This document shows positions 10,991-24,211 of a stretch of 64,000 nt of DNA, piece by piece. The DNA is from Selaginella moellendorffii (Eukaryota > Streptophyta > Lycopodiopsida > Selaginellales > Selaginellaceae): the NCBI RefSeq assembly GCF_000143415.4, contig NW_003314278.1:2196404-2260403 (forward strand). The letters are read 5' to 3'. Every line of letters begins with the position of its first letter. Position 1 is the stretch's first letter. Position numbers and translations under genes: made by a program. Under the pieces are notes generated by a model. The model was not told the origin of the DNA, did not search any database, and worked only from the letters and a program-made list of their open reading frames with translations.

Positions 10991-12600
10991 TTTTCCCTAA
11001 TCGTGCAGAGATTTGTCAAGAAAGTGAAGCGCTGACCAAGTGGAGTAGATTTCGGCCGAGAACGCACAGATTTCGACCGAGAATGCAGCAAGAGCGGACA
11101 GAAAGAGCGCTTTCTAAAACCCTAGGAAACAGAGCACCATTATAGTGACGTGGCTCATGTCAGTGCCACATAGTTTGAACACGTCAGCGCCTAGCTGGAT
11201 GCATTTAGGGTTCTCCGCGTGCCGCAGTGATGCGTAAGCATCGAAATCGTTCTTCCTCGAGCCAGATTCGTTCTTGCAGAGAGTACAACAGCACCGATCA
11301 ACACGAAACCACCAATTATCTCCCATGTTGGAGGCGATCTAGAAGGCAAGCAAGTATATGAAGGAATGGTAGCTCACAAATGAATGACCACAAATCCCAC
11401 AAGATTTATGGTTCAATCAATTCAATTACTTTTACCCACTTTAAAAACTACAATGTTTGAAATTGGTAGATACACTTTCTAGCTAAAATCGCCAAAATCA
11501 ATCAATCTTTGAGAAGGCTTTGAATTTTACTATAATGGGCATATTACCATAACATATTGGGTTATTTTGGTGTCCTGAAAATGTTCAATTTTACCAGTGT
11601 ATGACGCTAGGCAATAAAGTAAGTTGTGTAAAATATAGTTGCTTAAATGTATAGATGTTCACCCATTATTTTCTCTCAATTGTGCTCAAAACCTTCATTT
11701 GCCACAATTTTTATTCACCTCTCTTTTATGGCTGGCAACATTTGATTTTGATCAGAAGTTCCTTTTTAGTAAAGATTCCCCCTACCTTAGCACCATCATC
11801 TTATCATAACTTAAATTCAAATTCAAAGGATCTAGAAATCCTCCATAATCAATAAAACCACTTCCACTTAACTCTGAGCATTCAGGCTTTTTAAATAAAA
11901 GGAAGTTTTAGAGGTTTCCTTTTACCCTTAAATATACTTTAACAATTTATATAAAATAAATAAAATTTTCTAACAATTTATCATTATTTGTAATAAAATC
12001 AAGGAAAACTAAAAGTCAAAATCAAGCAAAAAGGTAAAACTAAATCTGAATTATTCAAATTTAAAATTAGCAAAAGCTTCCAGCACAAAGGATTACTTAA
12101 AAGTCTAGTCTATTTTCATATCCTTAATTGGCGATGATAAAGATACATAGTGTAAGTTCAAAACATGTTCATCTTGTTTAACTCTATATCAATTATTTGA
12201 GTTTAAGAATTTTTTTGTCTTCCTAGAGGTATAATCAAGAAGAAAGTCAAGGAAAGAGCTAAAAAAGGTAAGCATATTTGTAAATGGTTCTTCATATTAT
12301 GCCCTTGCAATGCAATCTTTAAATTGTTGGCAATTTGATAGGGCGTAATGAAGATCAACTCTATGGCTAAACTCTTAATGAAACAATAGGAGCATGTGAA
12401 AACCATAACAATAACCTTCATCTCTAACAAATTTAGCATCTTGGCAAAAATAATACTCTTGATCATGTTTATGGAAGCAATTGTCTTCTCATTCGAGATA
12501 ATTGTATGATGACATATAATTCAATACCTTTGCAAAAGCAATATTCTTTTAGAAAGCAAGCTCATAAATTAGGCAATCATCAATATCCAAAAAAGATATA
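10991..12600. other. AT-rich repeat-like DNA, no gene seen
   Basis: Base composition drops to strongly AT-rich from about 11340. Only short open frames with no recognisable content. It probably consists of old repeat remains next to the decayed LTR element that begins at about 12601. Confidence 0.45.
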
Positions 12601-15430
12601 TATAAGTAATTAAATTTTTTATCTACTTTAGTTACTTAACCATGCCCTTAACCACTTGGAGGAGTCTCACTCACAACCTTTATAAGTTCCTATCTACTTT
12701 AGGGTGCTTGCTTTTCCCAATATGTGATCTCAAAACCACATTAGCTTCACACTTAATACAAATGTTCTATGTGTCTAATTTCACTTTTAAGACCCAAAGA
12801 TACCATCGATATCTCACTTTATTATGTTAAGATTATGTTTATTCACCCTTGTGTTATTGGTAGTCCAAGACCACCTACAACATGGTCCCATCTCTTTGAC
12901 ATTGGGCTATCTATCCATGAGTTGTCATCCCATGACTACATTTTAACATCCTTAAAATGCCCTAAAGTATTAAGAACACCATCCTTTAATATCCCTCCTT
13001 CAATCCCTACCAAGTCTTTTTTTGTTCATGGTAGTGCTCACTAACACCACTAACACCACTATTGGTCCAGAGCTTGAAGCCCCATCCACTAAACTCCCAC
13101 AACTTCTAAGACTTCTTTACCACATAATTATACCTTTGGTCACCAAACAAGAAGATTAATCTTCTTTTTCTCCATGGTCCAGGACTTTGGGACGATAATT
13201 CAAAATACTACAGCCCAATGTAAGCCTTATAAGTATTCCACCCACCTTTCGTTATTAAGATGCCCTAACCATGTGGCTAGAGCAAAGTTCTGATGAACCA
13301 TGCAAGGTATCCAAGTAGATAATGCCACTCACATTTGGATTGGAGTATTAACCATTTAATATTTCAAATGAGTTAAAATCAGCTCTGGAACACTTCACTA
13401 AGTTACCCCATTAATCTATCCATGTTTATTTTAACTTTGAACTCTTTAGTGGCTATATTATCATGCACTATGTGAGTGTAACTTTCCTTTGTCACACTGA
13501 CCTTTCTTAACCAAACTTATTCCATTAGTCCTCCCCTTACTATCCCACAAGGACTCATTAAACCCCCTAGGGTCTAGAAGACAATTATTTTGGGCTTTTA
13601 CCCTCGCATTCAGACTCAGACTTGAACTTGGACCTAGACTTGGATGTGGTCTAGGACCTAGTCTTGGTCTTAGTTTTGGTCTTGGTCTTGGTCTTGGACT
13701 CCTTAAGCTTTGCCTCGGACTCCATTTCAGACTTTATGTCAAGCTTAGTCTTGACATTTCTACTTGTCACAACATTTGCATATGTTGGTGATTCTTTTGT
13801 CCCTTTTTCGAGATTCACTCCCTAATTTCTTTGTGTTCATTTTTTAAACACTTCTTTGGGCTCCTATTTTTGACTTTCTAAGTTAGAGCTTTTAATCTAA
13901 ATATGTTTTGCTCGTTGGGTTTTTGCTTCGGCCACTACCACATGATACACTTTAGGCATTTAAAAATTTGTGTCTCACAACTCCACCACTTATAAATGAA
14001 GTTTAATATCCTCATCGAAAGATAAACCATTTTCTAAAGTAACCCCATTATGGATTACCATTTTATCTTTTGCACCAAGCCATTATTTCCCAATTATTTA
14101 ACACTGCAGATTCATCATGCCTTGCACATCTTTTAAAGAGTGTAGACCCTCCAACTTAGAGAATCATAGAGCCACTTATGATGGTTCTTTCACCTTATTA
14201 ATTTAGATGCTACTAGACCCATTAGAGATGCCATATTTATCTCAATTTTACTACTTATTTTGGAGTACTTGTGTCAAATTGGACACAAGTATTTTGGAGT
14301 ACTTGTGTCAAATACTTAGAGTCCCTTTATATAAGGATTACCCTTTTGGAATTTTAATATTAACTTCTCATATCAATTTCCTAGGTGTCTTTGACACTTT
14401 TCATTGCACATTTTGTATAAATATTATTTCTTAAAGAGTTCTTAACTTGGATGTTTGGCATTTAACATTAGCATTAGGTTACATAACTGTTCCATCTCTT
14501 GGATCTTTCACCTTTCACCAAATTATAACACTTGAAAATCCCATCCCTTGGTATTTTATCACCTTTCCTATAATCCTTTAACATCCACCATATAGTGGTT
14601 TCTTGCATAATTTATCATTTGAATTCCTTTAAATTTTTAGTTATTAGTCTTTTTTTCTATCCATTGATTATTGCACCAAACAATCTAAGATTGCTACTTC
14701 TATCCTTAAGGTATTCTTTTGTCTTAAAAAAGGCTTTACTTTTACAAAGTCCATGGAATGTTCACCCCTAATAAGTCTCACTAACATTTTCCACTTTAGC
14801 AGCATTTATAGCAAAATCTTATGACTTTTTCATGGGTCCTTTCTTGGAGACTACTTTTTTGGACTCACAATATCATTTTATTGTCATAGATCATTTTACT
14901 TAGATGTCTTTCTCATTTGATCATTTTGACTAAGTCATACTATACCATTTGTTTAAATCACTACTTTGAACTAGAAATATTGTTCCTTAACCTAGTTTGT
15001 CCTTAATTATCTAACCATTAGATATTTTAAAATAAGTATTAGATTTACTAGATTTAAAAATTATTGATCATGATCACGAAGGCATCCCCTATATTTTGCA
15101 GTGTGCCCAAGCTAGCCCTTTTGGCCAAGGGTCCATAGCAACTAAGATTGGTGTATCTCATTCACCACAAATTTAGTGTCATTTGCCCTAAAGTGTTTAA
15201 ATTAGATATAACAAACTTTCACACTAAACACTTTAACTATGCATCATGATTCTAGGGCATCCTTTGCTTGGTGGTATATCCAACCAAGCCTCTTTACTAA
15301 TAACCTATGATGAATGAGTGCCTTTATATTCTAAACTATCACCACGCTTTAGTGGGTTGGCACTAGAGGGTTGGGATTTGAACCCAACCTCTATATATGC
15401 ATTTATAGATAGCATCACACAAAATGTTTA
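12601..15430 (-). mobile_element. Decayed LTR retroelement of the same family as element B
   Basis: 12601-13979 aligns end to end with the LTR at 49890-51407: it starts TATAAGTAATTAAATTTTTT, has the same GGAGTCTCACTCACAAC segment, a decayed GACTTGG-type repeat tract at 13610-13720, and ends TGTCTCACA at 13979. The next bases (ACTCCACCACTTATA...) match the purine-tract side of element B after 42961. Stretches to about 15430 match the 3' internal region of B, for example GGGTTGGGATTTGAACCC near 15371 against 43187-43203. No coding capacity remains. Pieces at about 14090-15070 do not match and may be later insertions. Confidence 0.55.
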
Positions 15431-16526
15431 GTGTATTTCCTTATGTAGGTGCACCAAATTTATAACTCTGTTAATTAACTTTTATTTCATATCTGCACTA
15501 TGGATCACACCTTAGGAATTTGAACTCCCAACTCCTTTCACTTGATAAGGTAATTAGTTAGCCTAGTCATGTATGGACTCCTCCATGCTTAGCCTTATGG
15601 ACCACCCTTTTTGAAATTAACACCTTCAACTAAGGTTATTGTTCCTTTAACTTACAAATCCCATTTAGCAAGTCACCTATGGTTTTATTCATAAGTGTGA
15701 AAGTCCTCAAATATTGACTTTTGTTTAAAGCTATCTTTTTGAACATGTAAGAATTATTTCCTCAACCTTAATATCCTCACCTCATAGTAATCTTCAAGAC
15801 CACATTTCTAATACACTACTTTAATTTTGTGCACTCTTATGAACTATTTACACTCGTTTTTCTAAGTTGTAATTTACCCAAAATTATCTTTGGAACATTG
15901 AAGAAACTTCATTCTTAATTTGTTAAAGCCTCTCTTTTCACAAACTTTCTATCCGTCATTTAGTCTAATATGGATAATTCCATATTTTAGACTTTCCTTA
16001 GCACCATGATTGCAAATAGTAAAACCCTCGAACACCCATTTAATTCCCCACTTCCAATTCATATAACCACATTATGTTATGTATTTTGATTTTCATGGTT
16101 CAATTATATCTGTTTACTACTTGCTATTGACTCTATACATTCCCTTTTTATTTATTCTCCTCCATGTTAAGAATGTAACTTTGCATATCCTTAGCATATT
16201 TTTAGAAATGAATTGGACCATGGCTCTATTTTCTCCAAGTCCATTGTGTTCCTAGCCTTATGCCTTGACTGGGATGGAGAATCTCCCAAGCTGAGGCAAG
16301 TGCCTAACAGCATTATGCACATAAGAGGATGTTGCCAAGTTCTTAGGAAGAAATCCTATTTGTGATACTAGTGAATCAATTATGCAAGAGTAGTGTTTGG
16401 ATCAAACTTACATAGATACTTAGAGAGAGTGAGGTGTGAAGTGCATATATAAGTCATAAATTTTTATGTTAAATATAGTTAAGGCTCATATTTGTCAATA
16501 ACTATTTTCTTAACACAAATGGAAGG
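15431..16526. other. AT-rich stretch before the S-type PPR gene
   Basis: Low-GC DNA with no coding-like frame. The last ~200 bp may be the promoter of the PPR gene at 16527, but I see no clear motif. Confidence 0.4.
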
Positions 16527-18743
16527 ATGGGCATTTTGCCTTGCCTCACCTTGGTGGCCCATCCCAAAGCCATGCTCCACGGGGAAGAGGAGAGGATCGA
16601 GAAGCTTGCGCTACTTTTGAGGGAGTGTGGGAATTCTGGGGACTTGAAGAGAGGGAGACAGATTCACGCCCTGATCAGCAGCACAAGCAGCAACAAGTTC
16701 CTCTCTAATTTGCTCATACAGATGTATGGAAGATGCGGGAGCCTGGTCGAGGCACGGGCGGTGTTTGATTCGATTCCCCAGCCCAACCTTTTCTCGTGGA
16801 ACATCATCCTTACAGCATATGCCCAAAACGGGCATCTGCAAGAAGCCCAAGCCATGTTTGATCGAATGCCAGATCGCAACGTCGTTGCCTGGACGACAAT
16901 GATCTGTGCGTTGTCGCAATTTGGGAGCCTTGCATATGCAGAGCGTCTGTTTAATTGCATGCCAGGAAAGAACCTAGTAACTTGGAACGCTATGATTAAT
17001 GCATATGCCCAAAATGGGCATATGTTCAAAGCGGAAAGAACTTTCTACTCCATGCCTATTAAGGACACGGTCTCTTATAATCTAATGATCCAAGGCTACG
17101 CGCATGAAGGAAACCTCAACAATGCGGCCAGGATTTTCCAAACCATGCCTCTTCCAGACGAGATCTCATGGAACACGATGATCACAGGTTTTGCACAGAA
17201 CGGGGAACTGGATCTCGCCAGGGAGTTCTTTGATAGAATGCCGAATCCAACCGTGGTTTCGTGGACTGCGCTTTTGGCGGCATATGCACAGAGCGGCCAT
17301 CCTGGCATAGCAAAGCAAATATTTGACCAGATGCCGCTGAGAAACATCGTGTCTTGGAACGCAATGATCCAGGGCTACGCTCAAAGCGATCGTTTAGAGG
17401 ATGCGAAGAAGATGTTTGATTCCATGCCAGTACACAACATTGTGACTTGGAACGCACTGATCGCAGGATACGCGGAGGGTGGTCATCACAATCAAGCCAG
17501 CAAGATCTTCCAAACAATGCCCAAGAGGGACATTGTCACTTGGACCACACTTCTATCAGCCTTTGCGCAAGCTTCTCAGGTGGATGACGCGAAGAACTCT
17601 TTTGATGCAATGCCGGAGCACAACATGGTTTCTTGGAACACAATGCTCCAAGCTTATGCCTTAAACGGGCATATCGATCTAGCTGCCAACTTGTTTAGCT
17701 CTATGCCCTTCCGGGACGTAGTTGCTTGTACGGGCATGATTCAAGCATTTGCTCAAGCCGAGAACCTTGACGATGCCAAACTAGCCTTTGATCAAATGGA
17801 GAGTCACAACGTCGTTTCATTTAACGTACTTCTGCAAGCGTATACCCAGCTTGGGCATCTGTGTGAAGCATTAGCATTGTATAAGACAATGCCAGAGTGG
17901 AGTGTGGTGACTTGGAACACGGTAATACAAGGTTACATTCAAGAGGGAGACCTGGAGAGTGGAAGACAATTGCTTGATGCCCTGCCTGTAAAGGACGTGG
18001 TTTCGTGGACAGCCATGGTTGCAGCATACGCTCAAAGAGGGTACATTGAGGAAGCTAGAGTGCTGTTCGAGAGGATGCCTGTGTGGAGCGTGGTCACTTG
18101 CAATGCAATGATCTCTGCATATCCAGCCCTGCTTAGCGAGTCACTCGCCATCTTTGTCACAATGCTCGATCGAAACCTCATCACCTGGAACTCGATGCTG
18201 GAGATTTACGCGCAGACCGTTCCAGCAGTGAGGAGAGTGGCGGCTGTTTTCAGAGCGATGCCGGAGCAAGACGTAGCTTCGTGGAACACACTGATGGCGG
18301 CACAAGCTCGAGCTGGCTATGGTGGAGTCACTGTAGAGCTCTTTCGAGAGATGACCCTCCAAGGCCTCGAGCCAAACTCGGTCTCCTTGGTGCTGCTGCT
18401 CAACGCTTGCAGCCACAAAGGCCTGCTCCACGCTGGCAGCTCCCACTTTCTCAGGATGAGGGACGACTTCGGCATTGCTCCTTCGTCGGAGCATTACTGT
18501 TCGTTGATCGATGTTCTCGGGCGGGCTGGAGAGCTCCAAAAAGCAGAAGAACTTATGAATGCAATGCCATACCTGCCTAGCTTTTCTGCATGGGGAGCGT
18601 TACTCAGTGGGTGTAAGATCCATAGTGATGTTCGACGCGCTACGGCTACTGCGAAGCATATAATCTGTAAGGTTGATTCCACTTTTACTGTTCCTTATGT
18701 GCTGCTCTCTAACATTACCAAGTTAGCAGCAAGCAGTCTGTAA
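16527..18743 (+). CDS. S-type PPR protein without DYW domain
   Basis: Intronless 738-codon gene. After an N-terminal part with KLALLLRECGNSGDLKRGRQ and LSNLLIQMYGRCG come about 17 nearly uniform 31-residue S-type motifs (for example MPLRNIVSWNAMIQGYAQS), up to about residue 570. Then follow a PPR-like unit and a shortened E-like tail (SSEHYCSLIDVLGRAGELQKAEEL...). In the Arabidopsis-type PLS family the E domain continues well past YVLLSN and is often followed by DYW; here the protein stops ten residues later. S-repeat arrays are typical of lycophyte editing-factor relatives. Without DYW it would need a partner deaminase, or bind RNA only. No strong transit peptide is visible, so the true start may differ. 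Confidence 0.85.
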   Translation: MGILPCLTLVAHPKAMLHGEEERIEKLALLLRECGNSGDLKRGRQIHALISSTSSNKFLSNLLIQMYGRCGSLVEARAVFDSIPQPNLFSWNIILTAYAQNGHLQEAQAMFDRMPDRNVVAWTTMICALSQFGSLAYAERLFNCMPGKNLVTWNAMINAYAQNGHMFKAERTFYSMPIKDTVSYNLMIQGYAHEGNLNNAARIFQTMPLPDEISWNTMITGFAQNGELDLAREFFDRMPNPTVVSWTALLAAYAQSGHPGIAKQIFDQMPLRNIVSWNAMIQGYAQSDRLEDAKKMFDSMPVHNIVTWNALIAGYAEGGHHNQASKIFQTMPKRDIVTWTTLLSAFAQASQVDDAKNSFDAMPEHNMVSWNTMLQAYALNGHIDLAANLFSSMPFRDVVACTGMIQAFAQAENLDDAKLAFDQMESHNVVSFNVLLQAYTQLGHLCEALALYKTMPEWSVVTWNTVIQGYIQEGDLESGRQLLDALPVKDVVSWTAMVAAYAQRGYIEEARVLFERMPVWSVVTCNAMISAYPALLSESLAIFVTMLDRNLITWNSMLEIYAQTVPAVRRVAAVFRAMPEQDVASWNTLMAAQARAGYGGVTVELFREMTLQGLEPNSVSLVLLLNACSHKGLLHAGSSHFLRMRDDFGIAPSSEHYCSLIDVLGRAGELQKAEELMNAMPYLPSFSAWGALLSGCKIHSDVRRATATAKHIICKVDSTFTVPYVLLSNITKLAASSL

Positions 18744-18781
18744 AAATCAAATACCACTCTTGAAACAAAATCCAATCCGGC

Positions 18782-20069
18782 TCAAGGAAGACATCTCATT
18801 CTCTGCAGAAGCACAAAATCCATGAGTAAAACATTGTTTTGTTGAAGAAGACCAAACCTGTTCCTCCAGCTCATTTGATGCTTGAATCAATCTTCTCCTC
18901 AAAATGGACACTTCGTCCTCGCACTTTAAAGGAACAGGATCCACATCTGAAATTACAATTACTTTAGGTGAGTAAAGGACTACATAAAGCGAAGGAATTA
19001 CCATAGTAGTACGTCGAAAGAATGGTTACTCGTTCCTGGGGCTGAAATTTAAAACAGAGATGAAAACAAGAAAAAAATAAAAACAGCCTCGTACCATCAC
19101 AAAAATCCCTTCGCGCTTTGTAGGCAGCTCTTGGAGGAGTTCTAATGTTTCAAATCCTTTGGTCACCTTCCCAAACACAGCGTACTGCAAAACAAAAAAG
19201 GAAAACAAGGAAAGGTCAACCTTGTACAAGCGAGTAAGATGAAACTTGTTTTGCAGTGTCTGAAGTCAGCACCATTATTCTGATGCGTACAAATTCTCTG
19301 CAAGTTTACTCTAGCATTCTTCTTTTCTAGCGCAGCTGTTTACATGCGTACAACAGTAGCAGCTGCTTTGTGTTACAGAAGAATGCAACGGGAAAACAGC
19401 ATAAAAAGAAAAAAGAATGAGACTTACCTCCCGATCAAGGTGTGGTGCAGAACCAAGTAAGATTGAAAACGACGATTGAGCGCTGTTTGGATCACTATAC
19501 CTGAAAAGAAAAGCCACAAATCACTTGAAATTCTCCATAAAACGAAAAGACCATAAACACAGAGAGAGCTCACCTCACCTGCCCATGGATAAAATCCCAC
19601 GAACATGTTTCACGTCCGAAAACTCCCCCTTGATCGTTTTCTTCCCCTCCTCCATCTGAGCTTCATTTAGAGGAGCCTTTCTTCCTCCAACAACATCAGC
19701 GACTTGTGCAACAAATCCTTTGTCGACCTTCTCGCCAAAAAAAAAAAGAAAGAAAAAAGCGAAGAAATCGGTGACATTCTCCAAAATCTATATACCCTGA
19801 AGAAATGGTTCGTGTTGTACGCTCCGAGCCTGACAAGCTTGAAAATGTGCTCCACGGTGACGGGAGCAACATCGGGATAGAATCCAAATTCAATGTCGCC
19901 ATACTTTGTCTGCCAAATCCGAGAGAAAAAAGGCTTTGAGATCTGAGGGATGAGAAGAAGATCTACACATTACCTGGAAGACGACTCGAGTGGATCCCAG
20001 CTGCGGCTCCGCCACAGCCGCCGCTGCCGCGCAGGCTAAGCACAAAAACCCTATTCTCCAGAGTGCCAT
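18782..20069 (-). CDS. CYP23: Secretory-pathway cyclophilin, CYP23-like peptidyl-prolyl isomerase
   Basis: Eight exons join in phase to 223 residues: 19974-20069, 19796-19909, 19579-19727, 19428-19500, 19095-19184, 19002-19041, 18858-18946, 18782-18802. Residues 1-22 are a clear signal peptide (MALWRIGFLCLACAAAAAVA). The cyclophilin fold follows: YGDIEFGFYPDVAPVTVEHI, NTNHFFR, HVRGILSMGR, SFSILLG and YAVFGKVTKGFETL. The last exons (VTILSTYYY, a Cys/Glu-rich coiled segment, final RMRCLP) match what I recall of Arabidopsis CYP23. The motif around the catalytic Arg is FFR-VDKGFVAQ, divergent from the canonical FHRxIPxFxxQGGD, so isomerase activity may be weak. Expected location: ER or secretory pathway. 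The ATG at 20069 is chosen because it begins the signal peptide. Confidence 0.9.
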
Positions 20070-20133
20070 TTCCAACGCTTCTCTTTCCTCACATAAAAAT
20101 GAAAGTGTTTTAGGTTTAAAATGTTAGAAAGAT

Positions 20134-20205
20134 TGTGGCTGCTGGGATTCGAGCCCAGGTCTCCACGGCCACAACGTGGAATTCTTACCACTAAACTACA
20201 GCCAC
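20134..20205 (-). tRNA. trnH-GUG: tRNA-His (GTG anticodon)
   Basis: The minus strand folds as a complete cloverleaf: acceptor GTGGCTG paired with CAGCCAC, a TAGTTTAGTGGTAAGAAT D arm, the anticodon stem-loop TTCCACG-TTGTGGC-CGTGGAG with anticodon GTG, and a T arm with GGCTCGAATCC. It has no intron. The G-1 base of mature tRNA-His is added after transcription, so it is not expected to be encoded. Confidence 0.95.
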
Positions 20206-20429
20206 CTCAAATGACATTCACACTGAGAAACCACTTCACATAGGAGAACTACGTTGCGTACACTTTGTTTGATATTTTGGAGTAATTATAGACATGATAG
20301 AACTTCTATCTACAGCAATGAAAGAATTGCAACGCATAAAACAAATACTTCAACTTATATAAGCAACCAAAAGGTATCACAAACATCATAGCGAGCCAAT
20401 GCGTCCACAAATCGCCGCTCCTTCCGAGC

Positions 20430-21187
<758 letters not shown>

Positions 21188-21555
21188 GGCCGCGGCAGCA
21201 AGCAAATCGCAATACCCTAGTCGCTCCCCCACAAAACCCTAACAAGGGCACGCAAGAACTTTCTAGATAGGCTAGGGTAGGGTCCTTTCTTTATGCTGGT
21301 TGAGCGCAGGGTCGGCGATGGTGATCCTTCGTGAACCAAATCAAGATCACAGCGATCAAACTTACATTCCAGCTTGGAGAATGGAGAACTTCCACTCCTC
21401 TAGATCCCAAGAGATCTTACCTTTGTTCTGGAGTAAAATGTTACATGCAAATCTAACGGTCCACAAACCTTCACTGAAGAAAAACTCGTGATGGTTTGCT
21501 CGATCCATGGATTTCGATCCTCCACTCTTTGATCCACTCTAAGAGAAATCGCATT

Positions 21556-22478
21556 CTACCGCTCAATCTGGATTACATGCTGCTGCTCGATCGCTTCGCC
21601 GATCGATGACGACCGGGAGGACCTGCTGGATCCTCGCTTGTGTCGGCGATCGCGATTGGTTTCTTCGTCTTTGATGGAGCCGTCGCCACCGCCGCACGGA
21701 TCTTCCTCGATGCTGGGCTGCTGCGACTGCTGCGATTGCTGCGATTGCTGCGATTCGGCTGGAGGAGAGGCGGATTGGGTGGGATCGTCGGCGTCGTCAT
21801 CGTCGGCGAATGCTACAGGGACGATTCGCCCGCTCTGGAGCAGCGATGTTCTACAGATTGGACACGTCGAATTGCCCGCCAGCCACTCGTCGATGCACTC
21901 GACGTGGAATGTGTGCCGACACGTTGGGAGCTGCTGGAGCTTCTCGCCGATTTGGTACTCGCCGAGACAGACCGCGCATCTGGGTCAAAGGAAAGAGTTC
22001 TTAACACAAAAGTTCTTCCGTGAACTCCGGGAACCTTACTTTATAAGTTCCAGATAAAAGAGAGAGAGAGAGAGAGAGAGAGCGTGAGAAAAGAAAAAGA
22101 GCTTAACTGTGTATCTCCGCCACGGGTCTCCGCGAACTTGGCATCGAACACGATGGTGGGAATGTTGTCCCGGAAGGATTTGTTCAATCCATGGTCTAGC
22201 GGCTGCGTGAGATGGATCACATTTTCAATCCGGAAAACAAAAGAAAAGGAAGAAATCGAGATTTTTACCGCGGCGAAGAGACCCCTGGCGAAGAACTGCG
22301 CACGAATCTGGGACACGGCCCTGGCGTTCCTCCGGCGCTTGTAGTAGAGCAGGCAAAAGAGCAGCAGCAAAACGAGCGTGAAGAGAATGGGCGTCGCGAA
22401 GATGAAAGTCTGGTAGAGCTTGAGCTGCGAGCTCGTCCCCGCGTTGCAGCTAATGCCACACGCGGACTGGCTCGACAT
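21556..22478 (-). CDS. ATL-like membrane RING-H2 protein
   Basis: Three exons (22269-22478, 22108-22202, 21556-21979) encode 242 residues. Residues about 21-46 are a strong transmembrane helix ([20 protein letters not shown]) followed by YYKRRRN. Exon 2 carries a basic linker with IPTIVFD. Exon 3 begins with a canonical RING-H2: [30 protein letters not shown]. The order TM, linker, RING is that of the ATL family of E3 ligases, which sit in endomembranes or the plasma membrane. The C-terminal third is low complexity (Gln-Ser repeats, acidic run, Arg/Ser). The canonical GLD motif before the RING is not obvious, so 'ATL-like' is safer than ATL. Confidence 0.85.
22052..22081 (+). repeat. AG dinucleotide microsatellite in an intron
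   Basis: About 13 AG units lie in intron 2 of the ATL-like gene (a CT run on its coding strand, near the acceptor side). It is likely to vary in length between individuals. Confidence 0.85.
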
Positions 22479-23303
22479 GGAAGCTCTCACTTCTCTGCGA
22501 AATCTCCCCCTGTTCTTAGCTCTCCTAGAAACTACTCGCTACTCTCTACTTCGATTTCTGTCCAAGCCCATTTGGCCGAATCAATCTCCCAGAGTCTCTC
22601 CTTACCTCGATCCAAAAGCCGTATCGCAAAAGCATCGCAAAACAACGAAGCGCACACAGGCACTCGAAGTCAACCCACGCAGCGAGATCGGAATCGAACC
22701 CCTATCAACGAATATGCGGAAGAACCATACGCGTTCGGAATATGCCGTGCTTCTGGAATTACAAGTCACTGACTGTGTCGCCACGAGTTGCGAATTTAGG
22801 GTTGGAGGGCGAGGCCGACGAGCGGCGGTCGAGGCGAGCTCTGCTAGGTAGGGATTTTGCTGCTGCGCGTCATCGTCACAGCTTCGAGGTGCGAAATCTT
22901 CTGCTACCCCACTCGTGAGTCGTCATTTCTCGCCACTCTGTCTATTTCGTGATTGTTTGCTCGTCCTTTGCTAATCGTTTTGCCTCCTCGCGTTTGAGAC
23001 AATCATTTAGAAGCAAAAGCCCGATTGCGCGTGATGATCTTTCCTTGTTTCTCTCCTTCCATTGCTAGTGTACCGCATTTTTGCTTGTTCTTCCAACAAA
23101 ACTCGTTTTGTTTATGCCCAGCGACGATCTTCTCTCTTGTTTTCCTTTTCGTACATTTCTTCTCATGGTAAAGCTGGAATCGTGATTTCTTCCTGCTACG
23201 CTTTTACTCTTTGCAAAGGTGTCCGTCCACCACCTAGAAACGCTGCGCTCTGTGTTTGGCAGGATGCACTCAAGCACACGCGGGCCAGCACCAGCAGCGG
23301 CAG

Positions 23304-23801
23304 ATGTCCCTTCGAATCAAGGCCGTGGTCGAGAACTTTGTGAGACAGCTCAAGGAGGCACTCGAGGCTGACATGCGAGACCGGATCATGAAGGAGAGAG
23401 AGATGCAGAGCTACTTGGAGGAGAGAGAGCGCGAGGTGGCGGAGCGAGAGGCCGCGTGGAAAGCTGAACTGTCCCGACGAGAGGTAGGCCTCGCACCTCA
23501 CCTTTCTATCTCTCTCGCTTCTTCTCTCTAATCGTTGGCCAGCGAGAGCTTGTCTTCCGGCCCCTCTCCTTGGTTTGTTGCAGCGAATTTTCTGTTCGCT
23601 GACACCTGTGTCTTGTGGATTTGGCAGGCCGAGATCGCCAAACAGGAGGCCAGGCTCCGGATGGAAAGAGACAATCTCGAGAAGGAGAAGAGCGTCCTCA
23701 TGGGGACTGCCTCGTCATCGGATAATCAGGATGGCGCTCTCGAGATCACTGTCAGCGGCGAGAAGTATAGGTGCCTCCGCTTCTCTAAAGCTAAGAAGTA
23801 A
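23304..23801 (+). CDS. Conserved plant coiled-coil protein, function unknown
   Basis: Two exons are supported, 23304-23483 and 23628-23801 (intron 144 nt, GTAGGC...TTGGCAG), giving MSLRIKAVVENFVRQL, then a long charged helix (REMQSYLEEREREVAEREA, SRREAEIAKQEARLRMERDN) and the tail TVSGEKYRCLRFSKAKK. The Glu/Arg-rich heptads predict a coiled coil over most of the length; the tail looks like a small conserved motif. The frame is open upstream of the ATG to a TTTGGCAG acceptor-like site at about 23256-23263, so one or more 5' exons may exist and the true N-terminus may lie upstream. I cannot give the family a secure name. Confidence 0.7.
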
Positions 23802-24211
23802 GCTCAGCTAACTTCTCGATTCGATTCTTCTTCGTTGTCTTTCTCACACTTGTCAATATGTAAACTTCGATCGAAGACCGATCTCATTTAAATACTCAGG
23901 CAAACATCTACATTCACAAAACTTTTCTGGATCACACCCTCTCGCAGGGCCCCTCGCTACAAACCTGGGCCCAAAACTCTCTCAACAGCTCGCTACAAAA
24001 CTTTCTCAGTAGCGTCACTCTCATCATCTGATATGTATAACTTAAGAACAAAAATAAAACGAAGGAAGAAAACTTATGTACCTGACTGAAACTGAAAAGC
24101 CGAGTTCCTCCGAGAGTTCTCAAGACCTCCAAACAAAACTGGCTCCCAAAATTCTTGCTTCTCTAGTCACACGCACCGATCCATTTTGATCGCTCGCTTC
24201 GCTCACACCCA
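23802..24211. other. Intergenic between convergent genes
   Basis: 3' ends of the coiled-coil gene (plus) and the AP2/ERF gene (minus). No further feature seen. Confidence 0.5.
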
